Assembly: GCA_024226315.1 (NCBI GenBank)
Contig: JAAELT010000661.1
Location: 23,426 to 87,425 of the forward strand
Source: a bacterium
GTDB lineage: Bacteria; Acidobacteriota; Thermoanaerobaculia; Multivoradales; J023
Direction of reading: 5' to 3'
Length of the DNA: 64,000 nt
Each line of letters begins with the position of its first letter. Position 1 is the stretch's first letter. Position numbers and translations under genes: made by a program. Positions 45,254 through 53,591 of this stretch are shown here, piece by piece. Under the pieces are notes generated by a model. The model was given only the letters and a program-made list of their open reading frames with translations, was not told the DNA's origin and did no database searches.

Positions 45254-46465
45254 ATGAATAGGGACGGATTCGCTCTGGCGTGGCTGCTGGCTACTCTGTT
45301 CGCCGCCGGTCCGGTTGCCGGGGACGGGTCGGTAGCGGTCGAGGACGCCTATTTCGAGATCCTCGCCTCCTGGGCCAGGGGCTCAGAGACCGCTGTGAGC
45401 GAGCTCTCCGGCCTTCAGCAACGCATCGTCAGCCACGCGGCAGGATTCGAGATCGACCGCGACAGCTTCCTGCGTCTGCCGTCGAAGCCCGTGGTCGCGG
45501 ATGAAGGTCCCACGGCGATGCGCAAGCGTCTGCCCGGCCGCCTCTGCCTGCTGCAGATCCAGCGCCATGCCGAGGAGCAGATGAGACTGCGCGATCCCGA
45601 GACGCTCCTGGCACTGGCATATTTTGAGCACCTGCTGTACTCGGAGCAAATGGGAGCACAGTGGCGCCCCTGGCTGGCGGGGCACAGCAAAGAGCGCACA
45701 TTCCACCTGGTCGAGTCGTACCGGCGCTCGGCCGAGAAAACACGTCCCAACGCCGCGTCGATGCTGATCGCCCTGGCCGACGCGCTGGGCGCGGCGAGCT
45801 TCTTCGAGACCCTGGTCGAGTCACGCGAGGTCTTCAGCCGGGTCCTCGATCTCGATTTCGGCAACCCAGTGGCGCTCTACTGGCTGGCCTATCTCGACGA
45901 GCGCTCCGGCGATCATGGCAAGGCGGTGAGGCACCTCGAGAGGTTGACGTCGGCGGGCGTCGACGACGCGGAGATCGCGCTGCGGCTGGCGGTCAACCGC
46001 GCCCGTGTCGGCCGCGCCGGCCGCGCCGATCGCCGGCTCGAGGAGATCGCCCGCGGCGACGGCCCGGATTGGACGCGGGTGGTCGCCTACCAGGAGCTCG
46101 GACGCTGGCACGCGGAGCGCGACGGCGATCGCGCCGTCGCCTACCTGCGCGAGGCCGTGGAGCGATTCCCGCGCCACGCGCGCCTGCGGCTGCAGTTGTC
46201 GTACCTCGTGCACGCTGCCGATTGGACGGAGTCCGCGGCCCTGGCGGGCGCTGTCGAAGCGAGCTGGGCCGGCGACCCCGGCCCCACCCCACGCCGGCGC
46301 TATTGTCTCCCACGGCGCGACGAGATCGATCCCGAGCTGGAACGCCTGCGGGGTGAGGTCGAGCGCCGCATGGACGAGCTGGCGCGCGGCCTGGAGCGTC
46401 TGACGAGTATGCCCTGGTCGGAGCGTTTCCGCACCGAAGACTGCCCGCGGGAGCTGCCACGGTGA
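45254..46465 (+). CDS. secreted TPR-repeat protein
   Basis: A 403-residue exported protein. Signal peptide (FALAWLLATLFAAGPVAG), then helical TPR-like repeats (ALYWLAYLDERSGDHGKAVR, then HLERLTSAG; GDRAVAYLREAVERFPRHAR). Its last bases overlap the VWFA gene (GTGA), so it likely works with it in the periplasm. Upstream frames in this region run antisense to the esterase gene and are not real. Confidence 0.78.
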   Translation: MNRDGFALAWLLATLFAAGPVAGDGSVAVEDAYFEILASWARGSETAVSELSGLQQRIVSHAAGFEIDRDSFLRLPSKPVVADEGPTAMRKRLPGRLCLLQIQRHAEEQMRLRDPETLLALAYFEHLLYSEQMGAQWRPWLAGHSKERTFHLVESYRRSAEKTRPNAASMLIALADALGAASFFETLVESREVFSRVLDLDFGNPVALYWLAYLDERSGDHGKAVRHLERLTSAGVDDAEIALRLAVNRARVGRAGRADRRLEEIARGDGPDWTRVVAYQELGRWHAERDGDRAVAYLREAVERFPRHARLRLQLSYLVHAADWTESAALAGAVEASWAGDPGPTPRRRYCLPRRDEIDPELERLRGEVERRMDELARGLERLTSMPWSERFRTEDCPRELPR

Positions 46466-47454
46466 GGCGACTGTTGCAGGTCTTTCCGTTCCTGTGGTGG
46501 GCAGCCGCGCCGTCCGCGGCCCAGCCTGTCGCGGCCCGGCCGGCCGCTGGTGAGATCGTGATCCACGAGGCGGTCGAGGTCCAGCTCCAGCAGCTCTACG
46601 TCACCGTCACCGGCCGCCGCGGCGAGCGGGTGCTCGACCTCCAGCGACGCGACTTCCGCGTGCTCGACGAAGGCCGGCCCCAGGAGATCGTCACCTTCGC
46701 TCGCGGCGATATCCCGTTCACCGCGGTGATCCTGGTGGACGGCAGCAGCAGCATGCGCGGCCGGCGGCTCGACGCGTCGCTCCTCGGCGCCCACCGCTTC
46801 ATCACCGGCATGCGTCCGCTCGACGAGGCGCGGGTCATGGTCTTCTCCGACCGGCTGCTCCAGGTGACGCCGTGGAACGGCTCGAGCCAGCCGCTCGAAG
46901 AGGCACTCGATACCGTCGAGGCTGACGGCGGGACCACGATTTTCGACCATCTCTACCTGGCGCTCACTCAGCTCGAATCACGCCAGGGCCGGCGGGTGGT
47001 GATCCTCCTGACCGACGGCTGGGACGCCCAGAGCGTGCTCACCGCCGAGCAACTGCGCCGCTTCGCCCGTCGCGGTCAGGCGCTGATCTACTGGGTACGC
47101 ATGACCGGCGACGAGCCCGGCCGCGGCCGTGTGTTGGGCCGCGCGGCGCGCCACCCGCTGGAGCCCATGCGTCTGCTGCCCTCCAACTCCTGGTTCGACC
47201 AAGACGCCGCCCGCCGCCGCTACGCGTTGCTCGAGAAGACCGTGCGCGAGAGCGGCGGGCGCATCGTCAGCGTGAGCACCGTCAGCCGGATCGAGGCTGC
47301 CTTCGAGGGCGTGCTGGCCGAGCTACGGGAGCAGTACGCGCTCGGTTATGACCCGAAACCGCGACGCAACGACGGGTCGTGGCGGGAGGTGAAAGTGGAG
47401 CTGGGAAAGCGGGGATTGGAAGTGCGGGCGCGGGAGGGGTACGTGGATCGGTAG
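46462..47454 (+). CDS. VWFA-related acidobacterial domain protein (TIGR03436-like)
   Basis: A 330-residue exported protein with signal-like N-terminus. VQLQQLYVTVTGRRGERVLD then LQRRDFRVLDEGRPQEI is the TIGR03436 start. A MIDAS motif DGSSS at about residue 93 (LVDGSSSMRG), with later TIFDHLYLALTQ and ILLTDGWD, shows a von Willebrand A fold. The end LREQYALGYDPKPRRNDGSW is typical. The family is characteristic of Acidobacteria; function unknown. It is coupled to the TPR gene. Confidence 0.9.
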   Translation: MRRLLQVFPFLWWAAAPSAAQPVAARPAAGEIVIHEAVEVQLQQLYVTVTGRRGERVLDLQRRDFRVLDEGRPQEIVTFARGDIPFTAVILVDGSSSMRGRRLDASLLGAHRFITGMRPLDEARVMVFSDRLLQVTPWNGSSQPLEEALDTVEADGGTTIFDHLYLALTQLESRQGRRVVILLTDGWDAQSVLTAEQLRRFARRGQALIYWVRMTGDEPGRGRVLGRAARHPLEPMRLLPSNSWFDQDAARRRYALLEKTVRESGGRIVSVSTVSRIEAAFEGVLAELREQYALGYDPKPRRNDGSWREVKVELGKRGLEVRAREGYVDR

Positions 47455-47456
47455 CG

Positions 47457-48344
47457 TCAGCCGCCTAGTGTCTTGGCGATATCGTCGAAAGCCACCTGGA
47501 TGGATTTCAGATCGTCAGGACTTGGCGTGGTTCTTCTCAGAAGTTCGTCTATCTCAGCGATCTCCTCCGAGATCTCCTCCGAGATCCTCGCATCGCGCGC
47601 GCCGCGCAGGACCCGGCGCAGCGCTGGGATGTCGCCGCCCAGGGCGGCCAGCCGGCCAGCCTCCGACCACTTCCCGATCCGGAAGCGGCGTGCCTCTGTT
47701 GAGACTGCGGCGACTTCCGTCGTTAGTAGGTCCTCGGCCTTCGCCGCCGCCGCCGTCAGCTGGCCGAGCTCGGTGTCCTTGGGCAGCTCCCGGAGCCGCC
47801 CGTACTCGCTGCTCGCCATGAAGAGAGCGGAAGCGATCGACAAACTCTCGATTCCTCCTGCCAGATCTCGGGCGGCATGACCGTCCTCCGCGGCCAGGGC
47901 CAGCTGAAGATGCACAACCATGGCACCCAGGCGGAAGGCGAGCTGTTCGCGAGTAAAAAGATCCCCGACGCCGCGAAAAGTCGTCCAGTCGGGCTGGCCC
48001 CAACGATCGGCCTGGATGATCGCTTTCGCGTCGAGTTCAGCTACCCACTCACCGGCTGTCGGATCGTTGTCGGAGCGCAGAACCGTGAATGTCACCGTCG
48101 CCAAGGCCGCCGCCGTGGGCAGGGCGATCGCGGCCAGCTTCCAGGCCCGACGCCTGAAGATACTCCGCACGTCGGTCTTCTCCCCGGCCTCTTCCTGCTG
48201 GAAACGGCTCGTCTCCATGAAGACCTCGTAGTAGTCCTCGTCGCGAAGCAGGCGTTCTTCCACCCGCTCCTTCTTCTCGCCGGCTAGCCGGCCATCCAGG
48301 TAAGCCGCCAGATCTTCCAGGTCCGGGGCTTCGCGTTCGAGCAT
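47457..48344 (-). CDS. anti-sigma-factor-like membrane protein without zinc ligands
   Basis: A 295-residue protein. The N-terminus (DLEDLAAYLDGRLAGEKKER through EDYYEVFMETSRFQ) aligns with zinc-finger anti-sigma domains but Tyr replaces the C-x2-C cysteines. A membrane helix (AAIALPTAAALATVTFTVL) lies near 72-90. The rest is helical and probably extracytoplasmic. Lying 53 bases downstream of an ECF-like sigma gene on the same strand, it is the likely partner. GAAGGGAA precedes the start. Confidence 0.74.
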   Translation of the reverse strand: MLEREAPDLEDLAAYLDGRLAGEKKERVEERLLRDEDYYEVFMETSRFQQEEAGEKTDVRSIFRRRAWKLAAIALPTAAALATVTFTVLRSDNDPTAGEWVAELDAKAIIQADRWGQPDWTTFRGVGDLFTREQLAFRLGAMVVHLQLALAAEDGHAARDLAGGIESLSIASALFMASSEYGRLRELPKDTELGQLTAAAAKAEDLLTTEVAAVSTEARRFRIGKWSEAGRLAALGGDIPALRRVLRGARDARISEEISEEIAEIDELLRRTTPSPDDLKSIQVAFDDIAKTLGG

Positions 48345-48397
48345 CTCAACTTCCCTTCGTGCGGTTCGAGCCCATCACGGGATTAGACGGACCTGTC

Positions 48398-49288
48398 TTA
48401 GGAGTTCTCATCGTCGTCTTCACCTTCTGAGACGTCACGAAAGTCGGCCCGGATCTCGCGACCCTGCCAACCCAGGATCCCGCGGACCTCATCCCAGGTC
48501 AGCCCCGCGTCCTCCATCACAGCATGGAGCTTCTTGAAGCTGCGGTCCTTGCTCGTATAAAGCGCGCGCCGATCCAGACGCAGGGCCGAGGCGATCTCGG
48601 TGTAGGAACAGTCGTCCTTGAAGCGCATCTTGAGAATCAGCAGATCGCGGGCGGGAAGCTCGCGGAGAGCCAGGTTCAGGATTTCCTCCACCCGTTCGGA
48701 GACGTCTGCCCGCTCGCTCTCCTCCACGCGCTCCTCGGCCGGGGAACCCGGCGACGCCGGCGGCTGATGTTCCAGCACCTCCTCGCCGACGAACCGCCGG
48801 CGGGTGCGCGGCGGCAGTCTCGCGGCCAGCTCGCGGAGCTCCTCGGCGGACTCCTCGAAATCACCTGAGCTCACGAGGATCCGGATCGCGGCCTCCAACT
48901 CGTGCTCGTCGCGCACCAGCAGGCGCTCGAGGGCGACCGCCGCCGGCCCCAGCTTCCTGGCCTTCGCCGACGACCGGAACTTGCCCAGCTTGTGGTTGCG
49001 GAAGTCCCTGAACAGGTTGTGGATCACGGCCGTCAGGTACGTCGTCAGCTTGCTCTCGCCCCGGTGCTTGCGCAGCGCGGCGTAGTCGTCAGCGATCAAC
49101 TTCTCGTGCACCTTGGAGACGAAGTCCTCGGCGTCCTCGCGTCCGAAACCGGAACGGCGCGCCGCGCCCTCGGCCACTCGCTTGATCAAGTCGAGGTGCT
49201 CGAGGAACACGGCCTCCATGCTCTGGACGGCCGGCGCCCGGCGCCATAAGCGGCGGCTGGGTCCTCGTTGAGGTTCGGCGCCATGCAT
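48398..49288 (-). CDS. ECF-like sigma-70 family factor
   Basis: A 296-residue sigma factor, longer than usual for ECF. Region 2 spans about 25-115 (REDAEDFVSKVHEKLIADDY, LTTYLTAVIHNLFRDFRNHK). A long acidic insert is followed by region 4 near 200-250 (LPARDLLILKMRFKDDCSYT, then EIASALRLDRRALYTSKDRS). The start ATG 49288 is set by TACAAT exactly six bases upstream. The anti-sigma-like gene follows, and a secreted PPC protein diverges from it. Confidence 0.8.
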   Translation of the reverse strand: MHGAEPQRGPSRRLWRRAPAVQSMEAVFLEHLDLIKRVAEGAARRSGFGREDAEDFVSKVHEKLIADDYAALRKHRGESKLTTYLTAVIHNLFRDFRNHKLGKFRSSAKARKLGPAAVALERLLVRDEHELEAAIRILVSSGDFEESAEELRELAARLPPRTRRRFVGEEVLEHQPPASPGSPAEERVEESERADVSERVEEILNLALRELPARDLLILKMRFKDDCSYTEIASALRLDRRALYTSKDRSFKKLHAVMEDAGLTWDEVRGILGWQGREIRADFRDVSEGEDDDENS

Positions 49289-49294
49289 CGGGGC

Positions 49295-49300
49295 ATTGTA
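49295..49300 (-). promoter_or_regulatory. -10 TACAAT of leaderless sigma gene
   Basis: TACAAT, GCCCCG, ATG on the minus strand. Confidence 0.5.
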
Positions 49301-49380
49301 CCGGCAATCCGCTCCACGCGCCGACCGCCACCGCTGGGTTGTCGGAGGTCTTCCCAGCCAAGGCCAGCGAATTGATCCAC

Positions 49381-49401
49381 ACGGGATTCGCGTAATCCCG
49401 T
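49381..49401. promoter_or_regulatory. inverted repeat ACGGGATT-N5-AATCCCGT
   Basis: A perfect 8-bp dyad with a CGCGT spacer in the divergent region between the sigma gene and the PPC gene. It could be an operator for a dimeric regulator shared by both. Confidence 0.45.
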
Positions 49402-49419
49402 TCTTGCGTCCGTCCATCT

Positions 49420-49425
49420 TTGACA
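49420..49425 (+). promoter_or_regulatory. -35 TTGACA upstream of PPC gene
   Basis: A perfect TTGACA hexamer. The -10 about 17 bases on is poor, so this may be sigma-factor-specific or accidental. Confidence 0.35.
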
Positions 49426-49566
49426 ACAGGAAACGGAACGAACGAATCAACGACCTCGCTCCGGACCGGCCGGTTGCTCCTGAGGCAGGGGGTGGCGTTT
49501 CTCTCGGAATCGTCGCCAATCAAGAACCCGGTTGTCAGCGCCGCAAGGCTCGACATAGGAGGAACC

Positions 49567-50241
49567 ATGTATACCTATCAATTCGCAGCGTCTTTCGTCG
49601 TCCGGTCGGTTTTTCTGATCGCTTTTCTCATCGTCTCGCAGCCGTCACTCGCCCAGCCCGAAGTCCTTCCCGGAGGGCTGTGGGGTCCGTTGAACGGAGA
49701 GGACGAGGATGAGATCGAGATCGAGGCCGACGGGGTGAACCAGCCCGGGACCCTTCCGGGTGGCCTGTGGGGTCCGATGAACGGAGAGGACGAGGATGAG
49801 ATCGAGATCGAGGCCGACGGTTACAAGCAGCACGGTTCGACCGAACTCGAAGCCCTAGCTCTCTATGCCATGCTTCACGAGCTGTGCCAGCGCGGCACGA
49901 CCGACGACCATTCCGATTCGTTCCCGTGCGCGACGCTGCTCGCTCCCGGCCACGATGTCGTTGGCACGCTCGGCAATGATCGGGGTGACGACGTCGACGT
50001 CTTCCAGATCGTCCTCGGCGGGACCGATCTGTGGCGTCTCGACGTCGCCGCCGCCGGCGACGTCGAGATCGTCACCGCTCTCTACGACCAGAAGGGTCAG
50101 CGGCTGGAGTGGGCCGAGAGCAGCGCGGGCGACTCCCGGATCGTCCGCATGCTGCGTCCCGGCATCTACTTCGTGAAGGTCGCGAGCGCCCGTGGCGCGG
50201 AGGGCAACTACGCGCTCGGCGTCGACGCTTCGCCCTGGTGA
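49567..50241 (+). CDS. secreted PPC-domain protein with duplicated acidic segment
   Basis: A 224-residue exported protein. Signal peptide (FVVRSVFLIAFLIVSQPSLA). Two copies of a 29-residue unit (PGGLWGP, then NGEDEDEIEIEADG) follow, encoded by 87-bp tandem repeats starting at 49666 and 49753. The C-terminal domain fits a PPC fold: ATLLAPGHDVVGTLGNDRGD, DVDVFQIVLGG, GIYFVKVASARGAEGNYALG. AGGAGGAA lies before ATG. It diverges from a sigma/anti-sigma pair and may be under its control. Confidence 0.8.
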   Translation: MYTYQFAASFVVRSVFLIAFLIVSQPSLAQPEVLPGGLWGPLNGEDEDEIEIEADGVNQPGTLPGGLWGPMNGEDEDEIEIEADGYKQHGSTELEALALYAMLHELCQRGTTDDHSDSFPCATLLAPGHDVVGTLGNDRGDDVDVFQIVLGGTDLWRLDVAAAGDVEIVTALYDQKGQRLEWAESSAGDSRIVRMLRPGIYFVKVASARGAEGNYALGVDASPW

Positions 50242-50247
50242 TCGAGG

Positions 50248-50278
50248 GGGGTAGGTTGCGCCTCACGCATCCTACCCC
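50248..50278. terminator. bidirectional hairpin between convergent genes
   Basis: GGGGTAGG (50248-50255) pairs with CCTACCCC (50271-50278). After a T-T mismatch, TGCG pairs with CGCA around CCTCA. The stop of the kinase lies in its arm. No T-tract, so factor-independent activity is uncertain. Confidence 0.5.
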
Positions 50279-52692
50279 TCGCCCGCCAGCGCGCGGTATC
50301 GAGCAGCTTCTTCCGATTTGCCCCACTTGTCGTACAGCTCGATCACGCGGTCGAGAGCCCTCTGGGTGCGATAGGAATTCGCTCCACGAATCTCGGCCAG
50401 TCCTTCGTAGCCGCGGACCAGGTAGTCCGCGGCTTCTTCGTAATTCTCCGCATCCATCAAGAGCAGGCCCAGGACGCTCTCCGCGTCCGCTGCTTGCCAG
50501 CGTCTCGTCTGGGTTCCTCGTAGCACGTCTAGCGCTTGTGTCACCAACTCGTGGGCTCGATCAGGTTCGCGACGCGCGAGAAGATTCGCTAGGTTCTTCT
50601 TGGTGACTCCGACGTCAAGGTGCTCGTCACCGAGTAGCTTTTTTCGCATCGCCAGGACTTGATTGTAGCGTTTCTCCGCATCTTCTACCTTGCCTTGTGC
50701 CGCTAGGACGTCACCGAGCAGATCGAGAACCGAGGCCACGTAGGTACTCTCGTCTTCGTAGACAAGGATCCGGGCCTCCAGAGCCTGGATCAGGTACGTC
50801 TCCGCATTTTCGAAATCGCCGCGGGCATAGTTCAGCGCACCGAGGTTGCGACGGGTGGTGGCTACATGCTTGTCCTGGTCGGGGTTCTCGGAGAGTTCGA
50901 TGCGCTTTCGCAAGACCTCTTCATAGAGCCTTTCTGCGTCTTCAAACTTGCCCTGGTGCATCAATGTTGTCGCCAGGTTCGCTTTCGTGGTGAGGAGAAG
51001 ACGTTCCGGCATTTCGAGTTGCTTTTTGATCTCGAGCGCTCGGAGAAATCGATTCTCGGCCGCCGGATAGTTTTGATAATCATTGAGTATGACGCCTAGA
51101 TTGGCGTGTCTCGTGGCGATCTCTGGATGAGGCTCGTCGTAGAGGTCTTGCGCAGTCCGCAATGAAAGCTCCATCATTTGTCTGGACTGGTCGTAGGTAC
51201 CCAGGTTGCGAAAAACTTCACCAAGAGTTCCAAAAAGTTCAACCTTGATCTCAGGGTCTTGCTCGGGGTTTGCCTCCAGGCGCTCTCTGCCGCGTTCCAG
51301 GAGCTCCCGGGCCGAGAGATTCTCGCCCTTGGTCTGGTCCGGGCCGGCACCCTTGAAGAGGTCTTTCAGGAAATCCCTGGTTGCCTCGGATTTCTTGCGT
51401 TCGCGCACGGCTTCTTGACGAGCGATCTGTGCCTCGGCCCGTTCTCGATCGGCCTTCTGGTACAGAATCGTGACCACGACACCGAAAGCCAAACCAAGTA
51501 GGAAAAACGCCGCAATCACAAACATCGAAACTTTGTGACGCCGCACGAATTTGCCCGCCCGGTAGGCCCAGGTCCCCGCCCGCGCGGAGACGGGTTTGCC
51601 GGTCAGGTGGTGGTGGATGTCTTCCGAAAGCTGCTGTGCGGAACCGTAGCGCGCCTCCGGCTCCTTCCGCATCGCCTTGAGCACGATGCTGTCGAGATCC
51701 CCCGAGAGCTGACGCTGGAGCCTCCGCGGCTCGATCGGCGCGACGTATGTGTGGTTCTCTGCCGCCCTCCGGCGCACCGCGGTGCTCGGCCGGTCCGGCT
51801 CGCGCTCGAGGATTGCCTGGGTGAGCAGGTCGCGTCGGTCGGTGTCGATGCGGTAGGGGTCGAGGCCGGTCAACAGCTCGTAGAGCAGCACGCCGAGCGA
51901 GTACACGTCGCTCGCCGTGGTGATCGGGTCGAGCCGGATCTGCTCGGGGCTGGCGTAGCGCGGCGTCATCGGCCCGCGACCCTCCAGGGCCGTCAAGTCG
52001 CTCCCGGGCCGCTCCTCGTCCAGCAGCTTGGCGATGCCGAAATCGAGCAGCTTCGGCTCGCCGTTCGCCGTGATCAGGATGTTGCCCGGCTTCAAGTCCC
52101 GGTGGATCACCAGGTTCTGATGCGCCACCTGCACCGCTGAGCACACCTTGCGGAACAGCTCCAGACGCTGGCGGATCGAGAGCTCGTGAGTCCGGCAGTA
52201 GCGGTCGATCGGCTCGCCCTCCACGTACTCCATCACGAAGTAGGGGAGCCGGTCCTCGGTGGTGCCGCCGTCGAGCAGCCGCGCGATGTGGCGGTGCTGC
52301 AGTCGCGCCAGGATCTGTCGCTCGTTCTCGAACCGGCGCACGAACATCTCGTCGACGTCCAGACCCCGCCGGATCACCTTCAGCGCCACCCGCTGCTCGA
52401 AATCCTCCCGCTCCGCCAGGTACACCGTCCCCATGCCGCCGCGGTCCAGCAGCCGCACCAGCTTGTACCCTCCGATACTCCTGCCGATGCTCGCGTCCTC
52501 CTCGTGCACGTCGAACACCGGCTTCTCCAGGAACTCCGAGTCCCCCGCAGTGTCGATCAGCGATTCCACCCGGTCGCGAAGCGCCGCGTCGTCAGCACAC
52601 TCCTGGTCGAGGAACGCCGCCCGCTCCCCGGGGTCTTGTTCCAGGGCCTGATCGAGCAGATCGAGCAGCCGCTTCTTGCGTGCGAGCGTCAC
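50272..52692 (-). CDS. Ser/Thr protein kinase with TPR repeats, second copy
   Basis: An 806-residue kinase. Kinase domain: DRGGMGTVY near residue 84, VALKVIRRG, HRDLKPGN near 194 and DFGIAKLL near 215. A membrane helix (FVIAAFFLLGLAFGVVVTIL) lies near 390-410, and TPR repeats run to the end (IATRHANLGVILNDYQNYPA, HVATTRRNLGALNYARGDFE). The start is set at GTG 52692 (VTLARKKRLLDLLDQALEQD), matching the N-terminus of the first copy. It follows an ECF sigma gene by 139 bases, as at 3819-7327. Confidence 0.88.
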   Translation of the reverse strand: MTLARKKRLLDLLDQALEQDPGERAAFLDQECADDAALRDRVESLIDTAGDSEFLEKPVFDVHEEDASIGRSIGGYKLVRLLDRGGMGTVYLAEREDFEQRVALKVIRRGLDVDEMFVRRFENERQILARLQHRHIARLLDGGTTEDRLPYFVMEYVEGEPIDRYCRTHELSIRQRLELFRKVCSAVQVAHQNLVIHRDLKPGNILITANGEPKLLDFGIAKLLDEERPGSDLTALEGRGPMTPRYASPEQIRLDPITTASDVYSLGVLLYELLTGLDPYRIDTDRRDLLTQAILEREPDRPSTAVRRRAAENHTYVAPIEPRRLQRQLSGDLDSIVLKAMRKEPEARYGSAQQLSEDIHHHLTGKPVSARAGTWAYRAGKFVRRHKVSMFVIAAFFLLGLAFGVVVTILYQKADRERAEAQIARQEAVRERKKSEATRDFLKDLFKGAGPDQTKGENLSARELLERGRERLEANPEQDPEIKVELFGTLGEVFRNLGTYDQSRQMMELSLRTAQDLYDEPHPEIATRHANLGVILNDYQNYPAAENRFLRALEIKKQLEMPERLLLTTKANLATTLMHQGKFEDAERLYEEVLRKRIELSENPDQDKHVATTRRNLGALNYARGDFENAETYLIQALEARILVYEDESTYVASVLDLLGDVLAAQGKVEDAEKRYNQVLAMRKKLLGDEHLDVGVTKKNLANLLARREPDRAHELVTQALDVLRGTQTRRWQAADAESVLGLLLMDAENYEEAADYLVRGYEGLAEIRGANSYRTQRALDRVIELYDKWGKSEEAARYRALAGEG

Positions 52693-52831
52693 GAGCGATT
52701 CGCCCCGGCAGCCTGCTGCCGTATCTCGCCCTGCCACAACCTGGCGGTCCGCCCATGGCGGTTCGATGTCCTCGAGAGCTTCATCTCGACTGCGATCCCC
52801 CTCCTCATTAGCAGCGGAAGACGCGCGTCAT

Positions 52832-53404
52832 TTACCCCATGTCCTGCCGCATCTCGTCTTGAAGCCACAGCTTGGCGGCCTGCCACTGACGGCCCACGGT
52901 GTTGACCGAGAGCCCCATCTCTTTCGCGATCTCTTCCTGGGTCAGCCCTATGAAGAATCGCAGCATGACGATCTTGTGCTTGCGGGGATCGATTTCCTCG
53001 AGCACCTCGAGCGCATCGTCGAGCAGCACCAGATCCGGATGCGGCCCCGTCGCCCGGAACGCCCCCTCGTCCAGCGACAGCTTCGGCTCGCCGCCCCCGC
53101 GCTTCTGTGCCCGCTTGCGTCGCGCGTAGTCGACCAGGATCCGGCGCATCAAGTCCGCCAGTGAGGCGAAGAACTGGCCCCGGTCTTTCCACCACCAGGT
53201 CTTGCGGTCCACCAGGCGCAGGTAGGCCTCGTCCACCAGCTCGGTGGGCTGCAGCGTGTGGTTCGGTGACTCGTGTGACAGCGCCCTGCGCGCCAGGTCG
53301 CGCACCTCGTCCACGACTAGCTCCATCAGCTTGTCCAGGGCGTCACGGTCACCGTCGCTCCACTCCCGGAGGAGGTGGGTGACATCGCTCGGGGGTTGGG
53401 GCAT
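52832..53404 (-). CDS. ECF-type sigma factor (TIGR02999-like), second copy
   Basis: A 190-residue sigma factor with LQPTELVDEAYLRLVD (region 2) and RKHKIVMLRFFIGLTQEEIA, then KEMGLSVNTVGRQWQAAKLW (region 4). Same class as 3819-4400, but not overlapping its kinase. The gap of 139 bases before the kinase shows no clear element. Two such pairs suggest parallel sigma-kinase circuits. Confidence 0.9.
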   Translation of the reverse strand: MPQPPSDVTHLLREWSDGDRDALDKLMELVVDEVRDLARRALSHESPNHTLQPTELVDEAYLRLVDRKTWWWKDRGQFFASLADLMRRILVDYARRKRAQKRGGGEPKLSLDEGAFRATGPHPDLVLLDDALEVLEEIDPRKHKIVMLRFFIGLTQEEIAKEMGLSVNTVGRQWQAAKLWLQDEMRQDMG

Positions 53405-53591
53405 GAGTGCGGCGGATTCTAGCAGCTGGCGGTCGACCCGGCCGGATGGGAAGAAGTTGCTACCGCGCGGGATTCGATCAGAGGGTGGGGGATTCCTACG
53501 GCGGTTTGCGCTGTAGGTGGATGACTGAAGTAACGTTGGAGTTGCATGACCGGAGTAGGGTCGTGGTCATTCCGAAGAAAGCAGGTGATCC

